Origin: an uncultured bacterium
GTDB taxonomy: Bacteria > Bacillota > Clostridia > Lachnospirales > Lachnospiraceae
DNA: 64,000 nt
Reading direction: 5' to 3'
Assembly (NCBI GenBank): GCA_948467735.1
Contig: CAOKFN010000022.1
Span: 12,603-76,602 of the forward strand
Shown here: positions 25,611 to 35,208 of the stretch, in pieces
Layout: the number at the start of each line of letters is the position of its first letter
How positions within the stretch are numbered: position 1 is the stretch's first letter
Notes under the pieces: generated by a model
Told to the model about the DNA's origin: nothing
The model's database searches: none
The model's input: the letters and a program-made list of their open reading frames with translations, nothing else
Translations under genes and position numbers: made by a program

Positions 25611-26969
25611 CCTAACCCGCGCTTTGGCAAAATCCAGCTCCGTCATTCGCTCCCCCGCCTGCCGCACCCGGCCGGGATATTTTTTCACAAATTCCTCATA
25701 CGGAAGCTCTAAAAAGAACACGTTCGGCCCAAAAATCGACAAATCCGCCGCAAAGCCGTCATCCTCCCGCCCCGTCCGTCTCAGGCCGGGGACAGGCTCC
25801 TCCCCCGGCACCCGCCGGAAAATATAATCCAGCCCTCTATCATTTAAGACAATGCCGTCCTCCCTAAATTCAAGACGGGAAACCGCCCTTTCCTCCACCT
25901 GCTTTTTCAAGGCCTCCGCCCGGCCGGCCCCGGCGATATACTTCCGAAACAGCGCGTTGTAATTGACATATTCATTGGGCGCGTTGACGTATTCCTTCGG
26001 GTGATCCGGACACCGAAAAAACGGAACTTCCTCCACCACCATAAAATGAACGTTCCCCGGCAGATCCCCCTCCACGGCATTGCCTCCGATATAATGGCTC
26101 AGCACGGCGGTCATCTTCCCGCACTTGGGACAGACGCCGCCTTCATCAAGCCTTCGGGCGACAATATGATATGCCGTTACATCCTGCTCCTCCACCGGCC
26201 TTTTCCCGGACGGAATGCGGCAGCAATAACGCACCCTGCCGACATCCAAGTAATCTGCCAGACTTTCCAGCGTCACTTCCTTAGGGATCGGTTTGGGCGG
26301 GTTCAGCTTCGCCTGAAAGGCTCTGATCTCTTTGGGCGGGAACCGATAATCCTCATCCCCCAGCAGTTTTGCGGCGGCTTCCAGATACCATGCCCAGAAT
26401 TTCATCCGGCGCGCCTTCCTCCTGCCCGGCCCGGCTTCCTCCTCCGCCCCGGCCCATGCTTCCGACGCTTCCCTTGCCGCGTCCCAGTCATACGAATCCA
26501 GCTCCGAATCCTCTGCATTTTCATACCGTTTCTCCAGCAGCGGTTCGTCGTGCAGAGCGGTAATCAGCGCTTTCCAAGCCGCCATACCCGCGCACGGGGC
26601 GGTACTGTCGGATTCCTCGTCAACAATGTCGAAAAAATCCTTCATTTCCTCCCCTGCCTTTGAAAGCCTCTCCACAGTGTACCTGCCGTCCAGATAGCCT
26701 CGGATTTCCTTTATGAGCTTTTGGGGACGCTTGTCCTCTGGAGCATAAGCGCTCCATATGCGGCTCACCTTTCCGGCGCAGGCCAAAGCCAGCTCCGCCC
26801 GCTTTTTCAGCGGTTCGGTGAGCGCCCTTGGATTGGGATCCTCCTCCTCCCGCGCTTCCCATGGCCCGAAGGCCAGCCACAGCTTTCTCCTGACCGGAAA
26901 GCTTAGGACGCCGTTTTCGGAAATATCCCTCTGGGCCTCGGCAAGAATGATACTGACCTTATCCTCCAT
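25548..26969 (-). CDS. Imm5-like N-terminal protein with zinc-binding cysteines, function unknown
   Basis: A 473-aa cytoplasmic protein. The first 230 residues are helical and resemble the Imm5 immunity fold: RKLWLAFGPWEA, ELALACAGKVSRIWSAYAPEDKRP and AWKALITALHDEP. A CPKCGKM site (near 310) and a later HFMVVEEVPFFRCPDHPKEY stretch suggest a metal-binding second half. The ATG is chosen because GGGGGAGGGG lies just upstream; longer frames lack a site. The stop codon lies within the first unit of a tandem array that probably displaced the original C-terminus. It precedes the AAA/PD-(D/E)XK gene on the same strand. No function can be stated. Confidence 0.6.
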   Translation of the reverse strand: MEDKVSIILAEAQRDISENGVLSFPVRRKLWLAFGPWEAREEEDPNPRALTEPLKKRAELALACAGKVSRIWSAYAPEDKRPQKLIKEIRGYLDGRYTVERLSKAGEEMKDFFDIVDEESDSTAPCAGMAAWKALITALHDEPLLEKRYENAEDSELDSYDWDAAREASEAWAGAEEEAGPGRRKARRMKFWAWYLEAAAKLLGDEDYRFPPKEIRAFQAKLNPPKPIPKEVTLESLADYLDVGRVRYCCRIPSGKRPVEEQDVTAYHIVARRLDEGGVCPKCGKMTAVLSHYIGGNAVEGDLPGNVHFMVVEEVPFFRCPDHPKEYVNAPNEYVNYNALFRKYIAGAGRAEALKKQVEERAVSRLEFREDGIVLNDRGLDYIFRRVPGEEPVPGLRRTGREDDGFAADLSIFGPNVFFLELPYEEFVKKYPGRVRQAGERMTELDFAKARVRCFLDEKGILTRVEAGMKKEY

Positions 26970-27088
26970 CAAAATCCCCTCCCCCTTTTGTATTTCACAC
27001 TGCCCGCTCCTGCGGATGACGCGTTTTATACAGCTTTGGCGGATCACTTGGCTTATTCCGCACAAGATCACGCCCAAAAACGCGGCCG

Positions 27089-27585
27089 CTATTTTACCGC
27101 TGTCATATGACATCTGCTCCACAATTCATTTTTATAAGGGAACACATTCTTTGTGATGCCGTCCTCAATAAAACCGACCTTTTCATAACAGTGCTTTGCC
27201 GCGGCATTTTCCTCAAACACATTGCACTGGACTAATCCCACCTTCGTTATTTCAAATGCATACTGTAAAGCCAGCTTCAGCATTTCCTGCCCGTATCCTT
27301 TTCCCATTTTTTCGGGGCGACGGCAACAAATTTCAGAAATCCCGTATTATCATCAACATTGACAGAATAGCAGAAAAAGCCTATGATTTGGCCATTGGTT
27401 TCTGTCGCCACATAGGCGCTGTCCGTCCACTCTGCCGCACTTTTCTCTAGAAAATCGTGGAAACTTTCTTTTGTAATGGGATATGGAATCAAGTTAGCGC
27501 ACCATAAGGCATGCACCTTTTCATCATCAATCCATTTTTCTATATATTTATAATCTCTGCCCTCAATGTACGGCCTTATCCTCAT
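27089..27585 (-). pseudogene. GNAT acetyltransferase with a frameshift
   Basis: The N-terminal half (27585 down to about 27305) reads MRIRPYIEGRDYKYIEKWI and continues to FLKFVAVAPKK. The C-terminal half continues in another frame with MGKGYGQEMLKLALQYAFE, the acetyl-CoA-binding segment (Q/RxxGxG/A equivalent), and CNVFEENAAAKHCYEKVGF. A one-base loss next to the run of six A near 27307 explains the break; restoring it gives a full GNAT protein of about 165 aa. It may be a true pseudogene or a sequencing error. Confidence 0.8.
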
Positions 27586-28178
27586 ATGTCAGCCCCTCCC
27601 GCTTCCCAGCTTTACACTCGCCGCCACAGCGTCCTGCCGCGCCGTCCGGTTCGCATCATCGCCATGAATAGGCATATTATATCATAATCATCTCCAATTT
27701 TCTATTATACTCCTATCTTTTTTCCATTAAATGCAAATATCCTGCCCCACGCTATCTGTTTCAACACTTCCCTGCGGATAAAATGCGCCATACAGCTTCC
27801 CGTATTGATACCTTTTAAAGTAATTGAAAAAGTCTTTGCCGGAGAGCCGGAATCAGCAGACCGCTTTCGCCCTCAATTTATTTTGGGGACTGTTACGCAG
27901 CCGAGTTTGTTTTTCCCTTGATTTATGCGGCATTACGAGCTCTGAATTGACGATGTGCGGGTTTTATGTCTGCCCTCAAAAACAGCATTCTGTTGAGTAA
28001 ACTTTTTAAAATGTTTTCATCTGTATAATTGTTAATTTGGCCAAAATGTGGTATAAATATAAATAAGAATACAAAAGGATGTAAAAACTGAGTGCTTTTC
28101 TTTTGTTCAGCTTACAAATATAGTGCCAAAAACAGTAGAATGGTTTGATATTATATTATATCGTTGGAGGGCTGCATA
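27586..28178. other. AT-rich intergenic stretch without a recognised gene
   Basis: About 590 bases. No credible coding frame is seen. Composition shifts to AT-rich towards 28 kb, where the following broken gene is also AT-rich, suggesting foreign origin. A TATATT-like box lies at about 28150, ahead of the ribosome site at 28165. Confidence 0.4.
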
Positions 28179-28744
28179 ATGAAACAGAATATGGAAAAGG
28201 AAAGTTATGGCTGCAATCTTATTACACAAGGAAAATTAAAGTTTTATTCATTGACTATGCCAAGTGAAATATTGGCAGAAATACATATGGAAATGATTGT
28301 GTCCGTTTAAAGAATCCAGAAGAAGGATTCCCTTTAAGTTTTTTCGGGAAAATTCCCTATAATGACGCATTAGATGCACAAGAACGAATCGAACAGTTAA
28401 AGTCGATCTTAAATTTGCATGGAGATGCAAACTGGTTATCTAGTGTTAGGAATACAGTTAATTATAGTCATGGGCTGGGCAGTTGGTTTCCCTATAAAAA
28501 CCTTTCTGATAGTTATGAAAAGGTAGTAGATTCTCAAAAATTATGTTTTAATAATTTTCTTAATGAAAGTCTTAATTTAAAATATGATGATACGCTGATG
28601 AAATTTATTATATCATGCCAATTAATAAATGCCTTAAATTACGATATATTAGATGATTTAAAAAAACGCAGCCCAACATCAAAGTCTTTTTTGGATGAAG
28701 AATTTTTCAAGTATTTTTCCTATTTTCATAATTGTATTTTTTGA
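28179..28744 (+). pseudogene. Frameshifted protein, possibly HEPN-like
   Basis: A good ribosome site (GGAGG, 7 bases) leads to MKQNMEKESYGCNLITQGKL and a stop near 28310. From about 28295 a second frame continues TYGNDCVRLKNPEEGFPLSF and runs to the stop at 28742-28744. Joined, they give about 188 residues. The stretch SSVRNTVNYSHGLGSWFPY contains R-x6-H, the spacing of HEPN RNase sites, but this alone is weak. Base composition is much more AT-rich than neighbours. I do not recognise the family; the HEPN idea is an inference. Confidence 0.5.
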
Positions 28745-28954
28745 TATAATACAAAGGCAAAGCCGTTTTTTTATTCACAGTCCTGCCTTTATAAGCAAAT
28801 ACTGCTACCCGAAGATATTGAATTTGGGATGGATCGCTGGGCAATTTAGACAGAACAAAAGAAATATCCGTTTCCACGTTCCGCGCCGACGATGAAAACG
28901 GAACCGATACAATTTACCCAATTTGGCGGCGGAACGATTTGTGTGGAGGATACA

Positions 28955-30658
28955 ATGAAATTCATCACGAGAGAACCGATAAATAAGGGCTGGTCAAGGG
29001 ATAAAAAATACTGTGTTACCGACGAAAACGGCACACGGTATCTTCTGCGAGTATCCGATATGGCACAGCACGATGCAAAACAGGCCGAGTTTGCCATGAT
29101 GAAACAGGCCGCTTCCCTTGGAGTCCCCATGTGCCAGCCTATTGAGTTTGGCACTTGCGAGGATGGCGTTTATTCCATCCAGAGCTGGATTGACGGCGAA
29201 GACGCCGAACAAGCGATACCGGACTGTTCGGATACCCAACAGTATGTATTTGGCCTTGAAGCAGGACATATTCTTCGCAAGATCCACTCCATCCCCGCTC
29301 CCGCGGCAAATGCCGACGGCAGCATAGAAGATTGGGAAAGCCGTTTTCAACGCAAAATAGAGAATAAAATCAAAAAGTACAACGAATGTCCCATCAAGTA
29401 CGAGAATGGACAGGCATTTATCGACTATATAAACGAAAACCGTCATTTGCTGAAAAACAGGCCGCAGGTATATCAGCATGGCGATTATCACATTGGCAAT
29501 ATGATGATCGACCGTAACGGCAGGCTCCATATCATTGACTTCAATCGTAACGATTACGGCGATCCATGGGAAGAATTTAACCGTATTGTATGGAGCGCCC
29601 AGAAATCTCCCCTTTTTGCCTCCGGCATGGTAAACGGATACTTTGACGGTAACATGCCTATGGACTTTTGGAGGCTGCTTGCTCTTTATATTTCAAGCAA
29701 CGCTCTTTCCTCCGTGTATTGGGCAGTTCCGTTCGGGCAGGACGAAGTGAATACCATGCTGAACCAAGCAAAGGAAATTCTCTCTTGGTACGATAATATG
29801 CGCAGTCCCGTTCCCACATGGTATTTCAAAGGCTATTACCTGCAATCCATCGACGGGATTCCCTTCAAGCTGAAAAGCGCGTTTGATTTCGGTTTTATGA
29901 AAGAATATGGAACCGTGTTCAAAATATATGATGACCAAGATTCCGGAAATATCTGCTTTGGTACCCAAAAAGACGGCCGGCGCTGTTTCGTCAAATTCGC
30001 CGGTGCCCCTGCCGAACAGTTTAGCGGCGATCCCGCGGATGCCATTGCAAGGTTAAAAAACGCCCTGCCGATTTACAGGGAACTGAAACACGAAAACTTG
30101 ATTGACCTCATTGAAGCCAAGGAAATCGGCGGCGGTTTTGCCATGGTATTCCAGTGGGCTGAGGGGGAATGCATAGGCAGAATGTACCCTGCGGCGCACC
30201 GTCGCTTTATGCAGCTTCCTATCAGCGCCAGACTTGCCGTATTTGGCGACATATTAAGCTTCTTTGAATACATTGTCTCCCAAGGCTATGCCGCCATTGA
30301 TTTTTATGACGGCAGTATTCTATATGACTTCGAGAAAGGAAGGACAACTATCTGCGATATCGACCTTTTCCGCAAGCGGCCATGCATAAACGATATGGGA
30401 CGCATGCCGGGCAGCTCCCGCTTCCAATCGCCGGAGGAATGTCAGCCGGGAGCCGCTATTGATGCGGTTACGAACGTCTATACTCTTGGAGCCGCCGCTT
30501 TTGCGCTCTTTGGCGGGTATCACCGCACACGGGAGAATTGGCAGCTAAACGACAAGCTCTTTGACGTCGCCGCTAAAGCCGTGAACGATGAACGTTCTCA
30601 AAGACAGCAGTCTGTCCGACAGCTCATAGAAGAATGGGCGGCGGCGCTGTCGGAATAG
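28955..30658 (+). CDS. Fusion of APH-type phosphotransferase and degenerate protein-kinase-like domain
   Basis: A 567-aa protein. Residues 1-275 form an aminoglycoside phosphotransferase-type kinase, with the catalytic loop QHGDYHIGNMMID (Asp176) and the metal-binding IIDFNRNDYGDP. Residues from about 295 form a second kinase-like domain, with an N-lobe strand set (YGTVFKIYDDQDSGNICFG) and a lysine in RRCFVKFAG. Its catalytic loop is altered: IDFYDGSILYDF replaces the usual HxDxxxxN, and CDIDLF replaces DFG. The ATG at 28955 follows GGAGG by 5 bases; an upstream ATG has no site. The gene stands between a decayed gene and GH127. Substrates are unknown; drug resistance should not be assumed. 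Confidence 0.75.
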   Translation: MKFITREPINKGWSRDKKYCVTDENGTRYLLRVSDMAQHDAKQAEFAMMKQAASLGVPMCQPIEFGTCEDGVYSIQSWIDGEDAEQAIPDCSDTQQYVFGLEAGHILRKIHSIPAPAANADGSIEDWESRFQRKIENKIKKYNECPIKYENGQAFIDYINENRHLLKNRPQVYQHGDYHIGNMMIDRNGRLHIIDFNRNDYGDPWEEFNRIVWSAQKSPLFASGMVNGYFDGNMPMDFWRLLALYISSNALSSVYWAVPFGQDEVNTMLNQAKEILSWYDNMRSPVPTWYFKGYYLQSIDGIPFKLKSAFDFGFMKEYGTVFKIYDDQDSGNICFGTQKDGRRCFVKFAGAPAEQFSGDPADAIARLKNALPIYRELKHENLIDLIEAKEIGGGFAMVFQWAEGECIGRMYPAAHRRFMQLPISARLAVFGDILSFFEYIVSQGYAAIDFYDGSILYDFEKGRTTICDIDLFRKRPCINDMGRMPGSSRFQSPEECQPGAAIDAVTNVYTLGAAAFALFGGYHRTRENWQLNDKLFDVAAKAVNDERSQRQQSVRQLIEEWAAALSE

Positions 30659-30804
30659 ATATTTTATTCCGAACACCCTGACGTAGACGCAGGATATTAT
30701 AGATATGGCGGCAATACTTGTTATTGCGGTCATGACTGCGCAAAGCGGAAAAAAGAGAATCAATTTTAATTGGTATACTATAAAAAGCGCGGAGGTGCCG
30801 GGAA

Positions 30805-33180
30805 ATGAACAAAAAAGATTACAGCAGGCCATTGAATTTAAAAAAGATAAAGATAACCGACTCTTTCTGGGGAAGAGCGCAGGAGCTGGTGCGGACGGAG
30901 GTCATTCCCTATCAATGGGAGGCCTTAAACGACCGCGTTCCGGACGCGGCTCCCAGCTATTGCATGCGCAATTTCAAGACGGCAGGGCGTCTTATGAAGG
31001 AAAAAAGAGAGAAGGGCGCCGCCTTTGTCCCGCCCGCCTATACCTTCCGGGGTTTTGAGGCGCTACCGGAAGACCCGGGGAACCCCGACCCTGACAAATT
31101 TTACGGCTTTGTGTTCCAAGACAGCGATTTTGCAAAGTGGATTGAGGCAGTGGGCTATTCCCTGATCAATCATCCTGACCCCGAATTGGAGCGGGCCGCG
31201 GACGAGGCCATTGACGTCGTATGCGCCGCACAGGCAGAAAACGGCTATCTGGATACCTATTATATCATCAACGGGATGGATCGTATCTTTACCAATCTCC
31301 GCAGCCACCATGAGCTTTACTGTTTCGGCCACCTGACGGAAGGCGCGATTTCGTATGCTCAGGCCACCGGCAAGGATAAGCTCTTGAAAGCGGCCATGCG
31401 GTATGCGGACTTTATATGCACAAAATTCGGCCCGGAGGAAGGAAAATGCAAGGGTTATCCCGGCCATGAAATTGCGGAAATGGCGCTTGCAAGGCTTTAT
31501 GAACTGACAGGAGAAGAAAAATACTTGGACTTGGCCTGCTTTTTCCTTGATATGCGAGGCAGGAAGCCTTATTATTTTGACGCGGAAGAAAAGGAAAGAG
31601 CGGACTATGAGGGCCGTCCTTACAAGGAACCCGGCGGGGAACTGCGCTATATGTACCATCAAGCCCATATGCCGGTTCGGGAACAGTCGGAAGCCGTGGG
31701 CCATGCGGTGCGGGCCGTCTATCTATACAGCGGCATGGCCGACATTGCAAGGCTGAAAGAAGATGAAGAGATGTTCGCCGCCTGCAAACGGCTTTGGGAC
31801 AGTATTACCAAGGAAAAATTATATATTACCGGAGGCATTGGCGGCACCCACATAGAGGAGGCGTTTTCTTTTCCCTATGATCTGCCCAACGATACGGCCT
31901 ATTCCGAAACCTGCGCCGCCATCGGGCTTGCCTTTTTTGCCAGACGGATGCTTGAGATAGAGGCGGACAGCCGCTATGGGGACTGTATGGAGCTTGCGCT
32001 GTATAACACGGTGCCTGCGGGCATGGCGCTGGACGGAAAAAGCTTTTTCTATGTGAATCCCTTGGAGGTGCTTCCCGAGGCCTGCAAAAAAGATCCTCGC
32101 AAACGCCATGTGACGCCCATCCGCCAGAAATGGTTCGGATGCGCCTGCTGCCCGCCCAATATTGCACGGATCGTCAGCAGTCTGGGCGCGTACATATACA
32201 CGAGGAACGAGGATACTCTCTATACCCATCTGTATGTGGGAAGCGAGCTCAGCTTAAGCTTAGGCGGCAGAGACATCGATGTGAAAACGGAAAGCAGTTT
32301 CCCTTGGGATGGGGATGTCAGATTCACAATACATACGGCCGACGGGACGGCCCATGGAACCTTTGCCTTCCGCATCCCCGGCTGGTGCAGGACGGCAGAT
32401 GTTAAAGTATATGGCCGCAGGCAGGCAGACATAGATACGGACTCTAAAGAATACGGACGGCGGACAGACAAGGATATGGACTTTAACACATACAGCCGCC
32501 AGCGGACAGACAAGGATATGGACTTTAACACATACAGCCGCCAGCGGACAGACCTGAAGATGGACACAGACAGCATGCGGGCATGTTATAAAATTGTCAG
32601 AAATTCACCTGAAGATATTGCTTTATCCAACAGCATTCGTTTGGAGGGAAATAACTGCTTGACAGAAAATACTTGTTTGGCAGAGAATTTTTCCGCAGGG
32701 AACCCCCTGAATCAACCGACCCCTCAGATTCAGGCGCGCATATGGAAGGGCTATCTGTACCTGACCGGGGACTGGAAAGACAAAGATGAAATCCGCCTTG
32801 CCTTACCCATGGAAATCCGCTGTGTCAGCGCCCATACAAATGTGCGCGAGGATATAGGCAGAGCGGCGTTTACCAGAGGCCCCGTCTGCTATTGCATGGA
32901 AGAAATAGACAACGGAAAAAATCTGCCGCTGCTTCGCGTCGATTGGAAAAGGCTGATGCCTGACTTGGCCGGAGCCGCCGCAGAAACAAGCACGAAGCTG
33001 GGCCACGAAATGCGTATCCTGAAAATCCCCGGCCTGCGGCAGGCCGCATCCTGCGCCGAAGCTGCCTTATACAATGACTATGCCCCGGCGGAGGAATCCG
33101 CCGTCACTCTGACCCTTGTTCCTTACTACGCATGGAACAACAGGGGCGAGGGAGAGATGAGCGTGTGGGTGAGGATATAA
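30805..33180 (+). CDS. GH127 beta-L-arabinofuranosidase
   Basis: A 791-aa cytoplasmic enzyme of the HypBA1 type, which releases beta-L-arabinofuranose from plant glycan side chains. The zinc-cysteine active site is visible: E368 and C370 in AYSETCAAIG, and C448 and C449 in WFGCACCPPNIAR, of which the last cysteine is the nucleophile in the characterised family member. The six-hairpin barrel occupies about residues 15-450, followed by beta-sandwich domains. A 42-bp tandem repeat inserts about 50 polar residues near 535-590, longer than in usual family members. GGAGG lies 9 bases before the ATG. GH28 is encoded next, convergently, so both fit pectin use. Confidence 0.92.
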   Translation: MNKKDYSRPLNLKKIKITDSFWGRAQELVRTEVIPYQWEALNDRVPDAAPSYCMRNFKTAGRLMKEKREKGAAFVPPAYTFRGFEALPEDPGNPDPDKFYGFVFQDSDFAKWIEAVGYSLINHPDPELERAADEAIDVVCAAQAENGYLDTYYIINGMDRIFTNLRSHHELYCFGHLTEGAISYAQATGKDKLLKAAMRYADFICTKFGPEEGKCKGYPGHEIAEMALARLYELTGEEKYLDLACFFLDMRGRKPYYFDAEEKERADYEGRPYKEPGGELRYMYHQAHMPVREQSEAVGHAVRAVYLYSGMADIARLKEDEEMFAACKRLWDSITKEKLYITGGIGGTHIEEAFSFPYDLPNDTAYSETCAAIGLAFFARRMLEIEADSRYGDCMELALYNTVPAGMALDGKSFFYVNPLEVLPEACKKDPRKRHVTPIRQKWFGCACCPPNIARIVSSLGAYIYTRNEDTLYTHLYVGSELSLSLGGRDIDVKTESSFPWDGDVRFTIHTADGTAHGTFAFRIPGWCRTADVKVYGRRQADIDTDSKEYGRRTDKDMDFNTYSRQRTDKDMDFNTYSRQRTDLKMDTDSMRACYKIVRNSPEDIALSNSIRLEGNNCLTENTCLAENFSAGNPLNQPTPQIQARIWKGYLYLTGDWKDKDEIRLALPMEIRCVSAHTNVREDIGRAAFTRGPVCYCMEEIDNGKNLPLLRVDWKRLMPDLAGAAAETSTKLGHEMRILKIPGLRQAASCAEAALYNDYAPAEESAVTLTLVPYYAWNNRGEGEMSVWVRI
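32461..32566. repeat. 42-bp tandem repeat inside the GH127 gene
   Basis: Units beginning CGGACAGACAAGGATATGG start at 32461 and 32503, with a partial third at 32545 and a degenerate one before 32461. They encode repeats of RTDKDMDFNTYSRQ. The frame is kept. Confidence 0.9.
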
Positions 33181-33236
33181 AATCCCTCACCCTTATCCGC
33201 CGCCGCGCATTTCCACGCCTCAGCCCGCCTGTCCCG

Positions 33237-34730
33237 TCAAAGGCACGTAATCCGCTCCAATGTGATATTTTCACAGCACTGTAAGGAAATGCTCTGACGG
33301 CGGCTTTTACGCTCGCTGCCGATCACTACGTCCCGCAGCGTGATATCCTTTAGTTCATGCCCCGGCTCCTCAAATCCTGCCAGCTCTATCGCCTCACATT
33401 CCACCCACTCAGAGGCATGGCTGAAGTATTCCCCCAGAATCCGCATCCTCTCAAAGCAGCAGTTTTCAAACACCGGCGGCTCCTTGGCCCCAGCGCCGTC
33501 ATCATTGTACCTGACGGAGTGGAACAGCACTCTGGCTGCCACGCAGTCCCTTACATGTACCTCCTTTACATAGCCGCCGCGCTTTCTTGTCCCCTTGATC
33601 TCAATGCCGCACATGGACTGTCCCATATCGCAGTCCCAGATATCCACATCCCTCACGCCGCCCGACATCTCGCTGCCGATGGTAATGCCGTGCCCAAAGG
33701 CGCATCTGCAATCAAAGACCCATATGTGCTCCGCGGGCCTTGCAATCCGGTTTCCCTCTGGGTTTTTGCCTGATTTAATCGAGACGGAATCATCCCCCGT
33801 ATAAAACATGCAGTTAAAAATGGTACAGTTGGTGGAGGAATCCGGATCCCAGCCGTCCCCGTTCCATACATCCGTGGAATAAAAGGTACACCCTTGCGTC
33901 ACAACATGATCCGAATAAATCATATGGACATTCCAGCACGCCCCGTCCCGAAACGTCACCCCCGAAAGCACGATATTCTGGCTGTTGCTGATATTGACCA
34001 GCTTGGGACGGACTCTGCCCGGTATGGTCTCCGGTTTTTCATATTCCGCTATCCTTTCCCCGAGGGCTTCCAGCTCCGCGCCAAGGCGCTCCCTCTCGGC
34101 TTCGATAACCCGCTTTGCCAGTGTTTTCCCGCCGCTGGCAATAACGCCCCCGCCCCGAATCGTCACATTCCTGCAGTTGTAGCCATCCTCATGGTTCATG
34201 GTTCCCAAATTCAGCAGGCTGCTATAGCATTCCTGCTCGACGCCCTCAAAGCGGCTCCAGATTCTGGGCAGATAGTCATCCGGATTATCCGTGCCCTGCA
34301 GCACAGCCCCCTCCTCCAGATACAGTTCCATATCGCTGTGCAGCCGAAGCGCCCCCGTCAAAAATACCCCGGCGGGAACATATACCGCCTCCCCCGCCCC
34401 GCAGTCGTCAATGGCCCGCTGCAGCGCTGCGGTATTCATCGTCCTGCCGTCTCCCGCCGCCCCATAGGGAGCCTGTGTGACGTCGATGCGCTTTCGGGCG
34501 GCTTTCGTGGAAACGGTCAATTCGGCCTCCGCCTCCGCACAGCTTATCTTAAACCGATACTCCCTGCCGGCCTCCAGCCCCTCGAACTTATAATAAGTTT
34601 TTAACGTCTCCCCCGCCTTTTTCCCGTCCATGGCCAATGTATAAGTACCCGCCTCATAGGCCGGTTTCCTCCAATACAGAGTAACCGAATCCTCGTCCGA
34701 AAAATAGCGAATCTCCTGCAATTCTTTCAT
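33237..34730 (-). CDS. GH28 polygalacturonase-type glycosidase with N-terminal fibronectin-like domain
   Basis: A 497-aa enzyme without signal peptide. Residues 10-78 resemble a fibronectin type III domain (LYWRKPAYEAGTYTL ... YRFKISC). Residues 80-497 form the right-handed parallel beta-helix of GH28. Active-site motifs are GDGWDPDSS (291-299, in place of NTD), TGDDSVS (311-317), FGHGITIGS (345-353) and EIKGTR (377-382, in place of RIK). The family cleaves galacturonic-acid linkages of pectin. A coiled segment at 203-232 is an insertion. The ATG follows AAAGGAG by 11 bases. It converges on GH127. A cytoplasmic exo-acting role on imported oligosaccharides is likely. Confidence 0.9.
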   Translation of the reverse strand: MKELQEIRYFSDEDSVTLYWRKPAYEAGTYTLAMDGKKAGETLKTYYKFEGLEAGREYRFKISCAEAEAELTVSTKAARKRIDVTQAPYGAAGDGRTMNTAALQRAIDDCGAGEAVYVPAGVFLTGALRLHSDMELYLEEGAVLQGTDNPDDYLPRIWSRFEGVEQECYSSLLNLGTMNHEDGYNCRNVTIRGGGVIASGGKTLAKRVIEAERERLGAELEALGERIAEYEKPETIPGRVRPKLVNISNSQNIVLSGVTFRDGACWNVHMIYSDHVVTQGCTFYSTDVWNGDGWDPDSSTNCTIFNCMFYTGDDSVSIKSGKNPEGNRIARPAEHIWVFDCRCAFGHGITIGSEMSGGVRDVDIWDCDMGQSMCGIEIKGTRKRGGYVKEVHVRDCVAARVLFHSVRYNDDGAGAKEPPVFENCCFERMRILGEYFSHASEWVECEAIELAGFEEPGHELKDITLRDVVIGSERKSRRQSISLQCCENITLERITCL

Positions 34731-35121
34731 TGCGCAAAATTCTCCTTTCCCATACCTGCCTTGAATTTCTCCGCCTCAGCCTGTTCCACCCTCACATTTT
34801 TGATTGCGTCAAAATCAGCCCCTTTACCTCCGCCGCCTTCACCCTGCGAAGGCATACTACATAACTCCAGAATTTACCGTACTGCACTGGTTAAACGTAT
34901 ATGGCTGGCGTTATATAGTCAGTACTCAGAAATTATAACTGTTAAGCAGTACAAAATCCCAAGGCTTATATTGCTCCTCCTTCTCCCGCAGGCCATATCC
35001 TCCTTGGTATTAGGCGCCGACAATGACTATTATATTTTTCTGTAAAATAATTGTCAATATTTTCAGCGTCTCCTTTTTGACATCTCGTTTTCACATCCCC
35101 CCGGCGCGTATTGTTTGCCGC
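34731..35121. other. Intergenic stretch without a recognised gene
   Basis: About 390 bases between the divergent GH28 and eutS genes. No coding frame with a ribosome site is seen. The GH28 promoter must lie here, but I could not pick it out. The right end leads into the eutS promoter. Confidence 0.4.
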
Positions 35122-35150
35122 TTGACAGAACCCCTTCCTGATAGTATGAT
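35122..35150 (+). promoter_or_regulatory. Sigma-A promoter of the eutS-eutS-eutP operon
   Basis: Perfect TTGACA (35122-35127), 17 bases, TATGAT (35145-35150). It lies about 58 bases before the first eutS start, so the -10 overlaps the in-frame upstream ATG, which argues against that ATG as the start. Confidence 0.75.
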
Positions 35151-35208
35151 AAATACAGAGCTGCATCGCACATACGGCAGAAAATCTCGGAAGGAATGGA
35201 ATGGATCA

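Noticed and set aside
28955..30658. Aminoglycoside resistance gene
   Set aside because: The APH-type fold occurs in many kinases of sugars, choline and other compounds. The fusion with a second kinase-like domain is unlike resistance enzymes, so no drug role is claimed.
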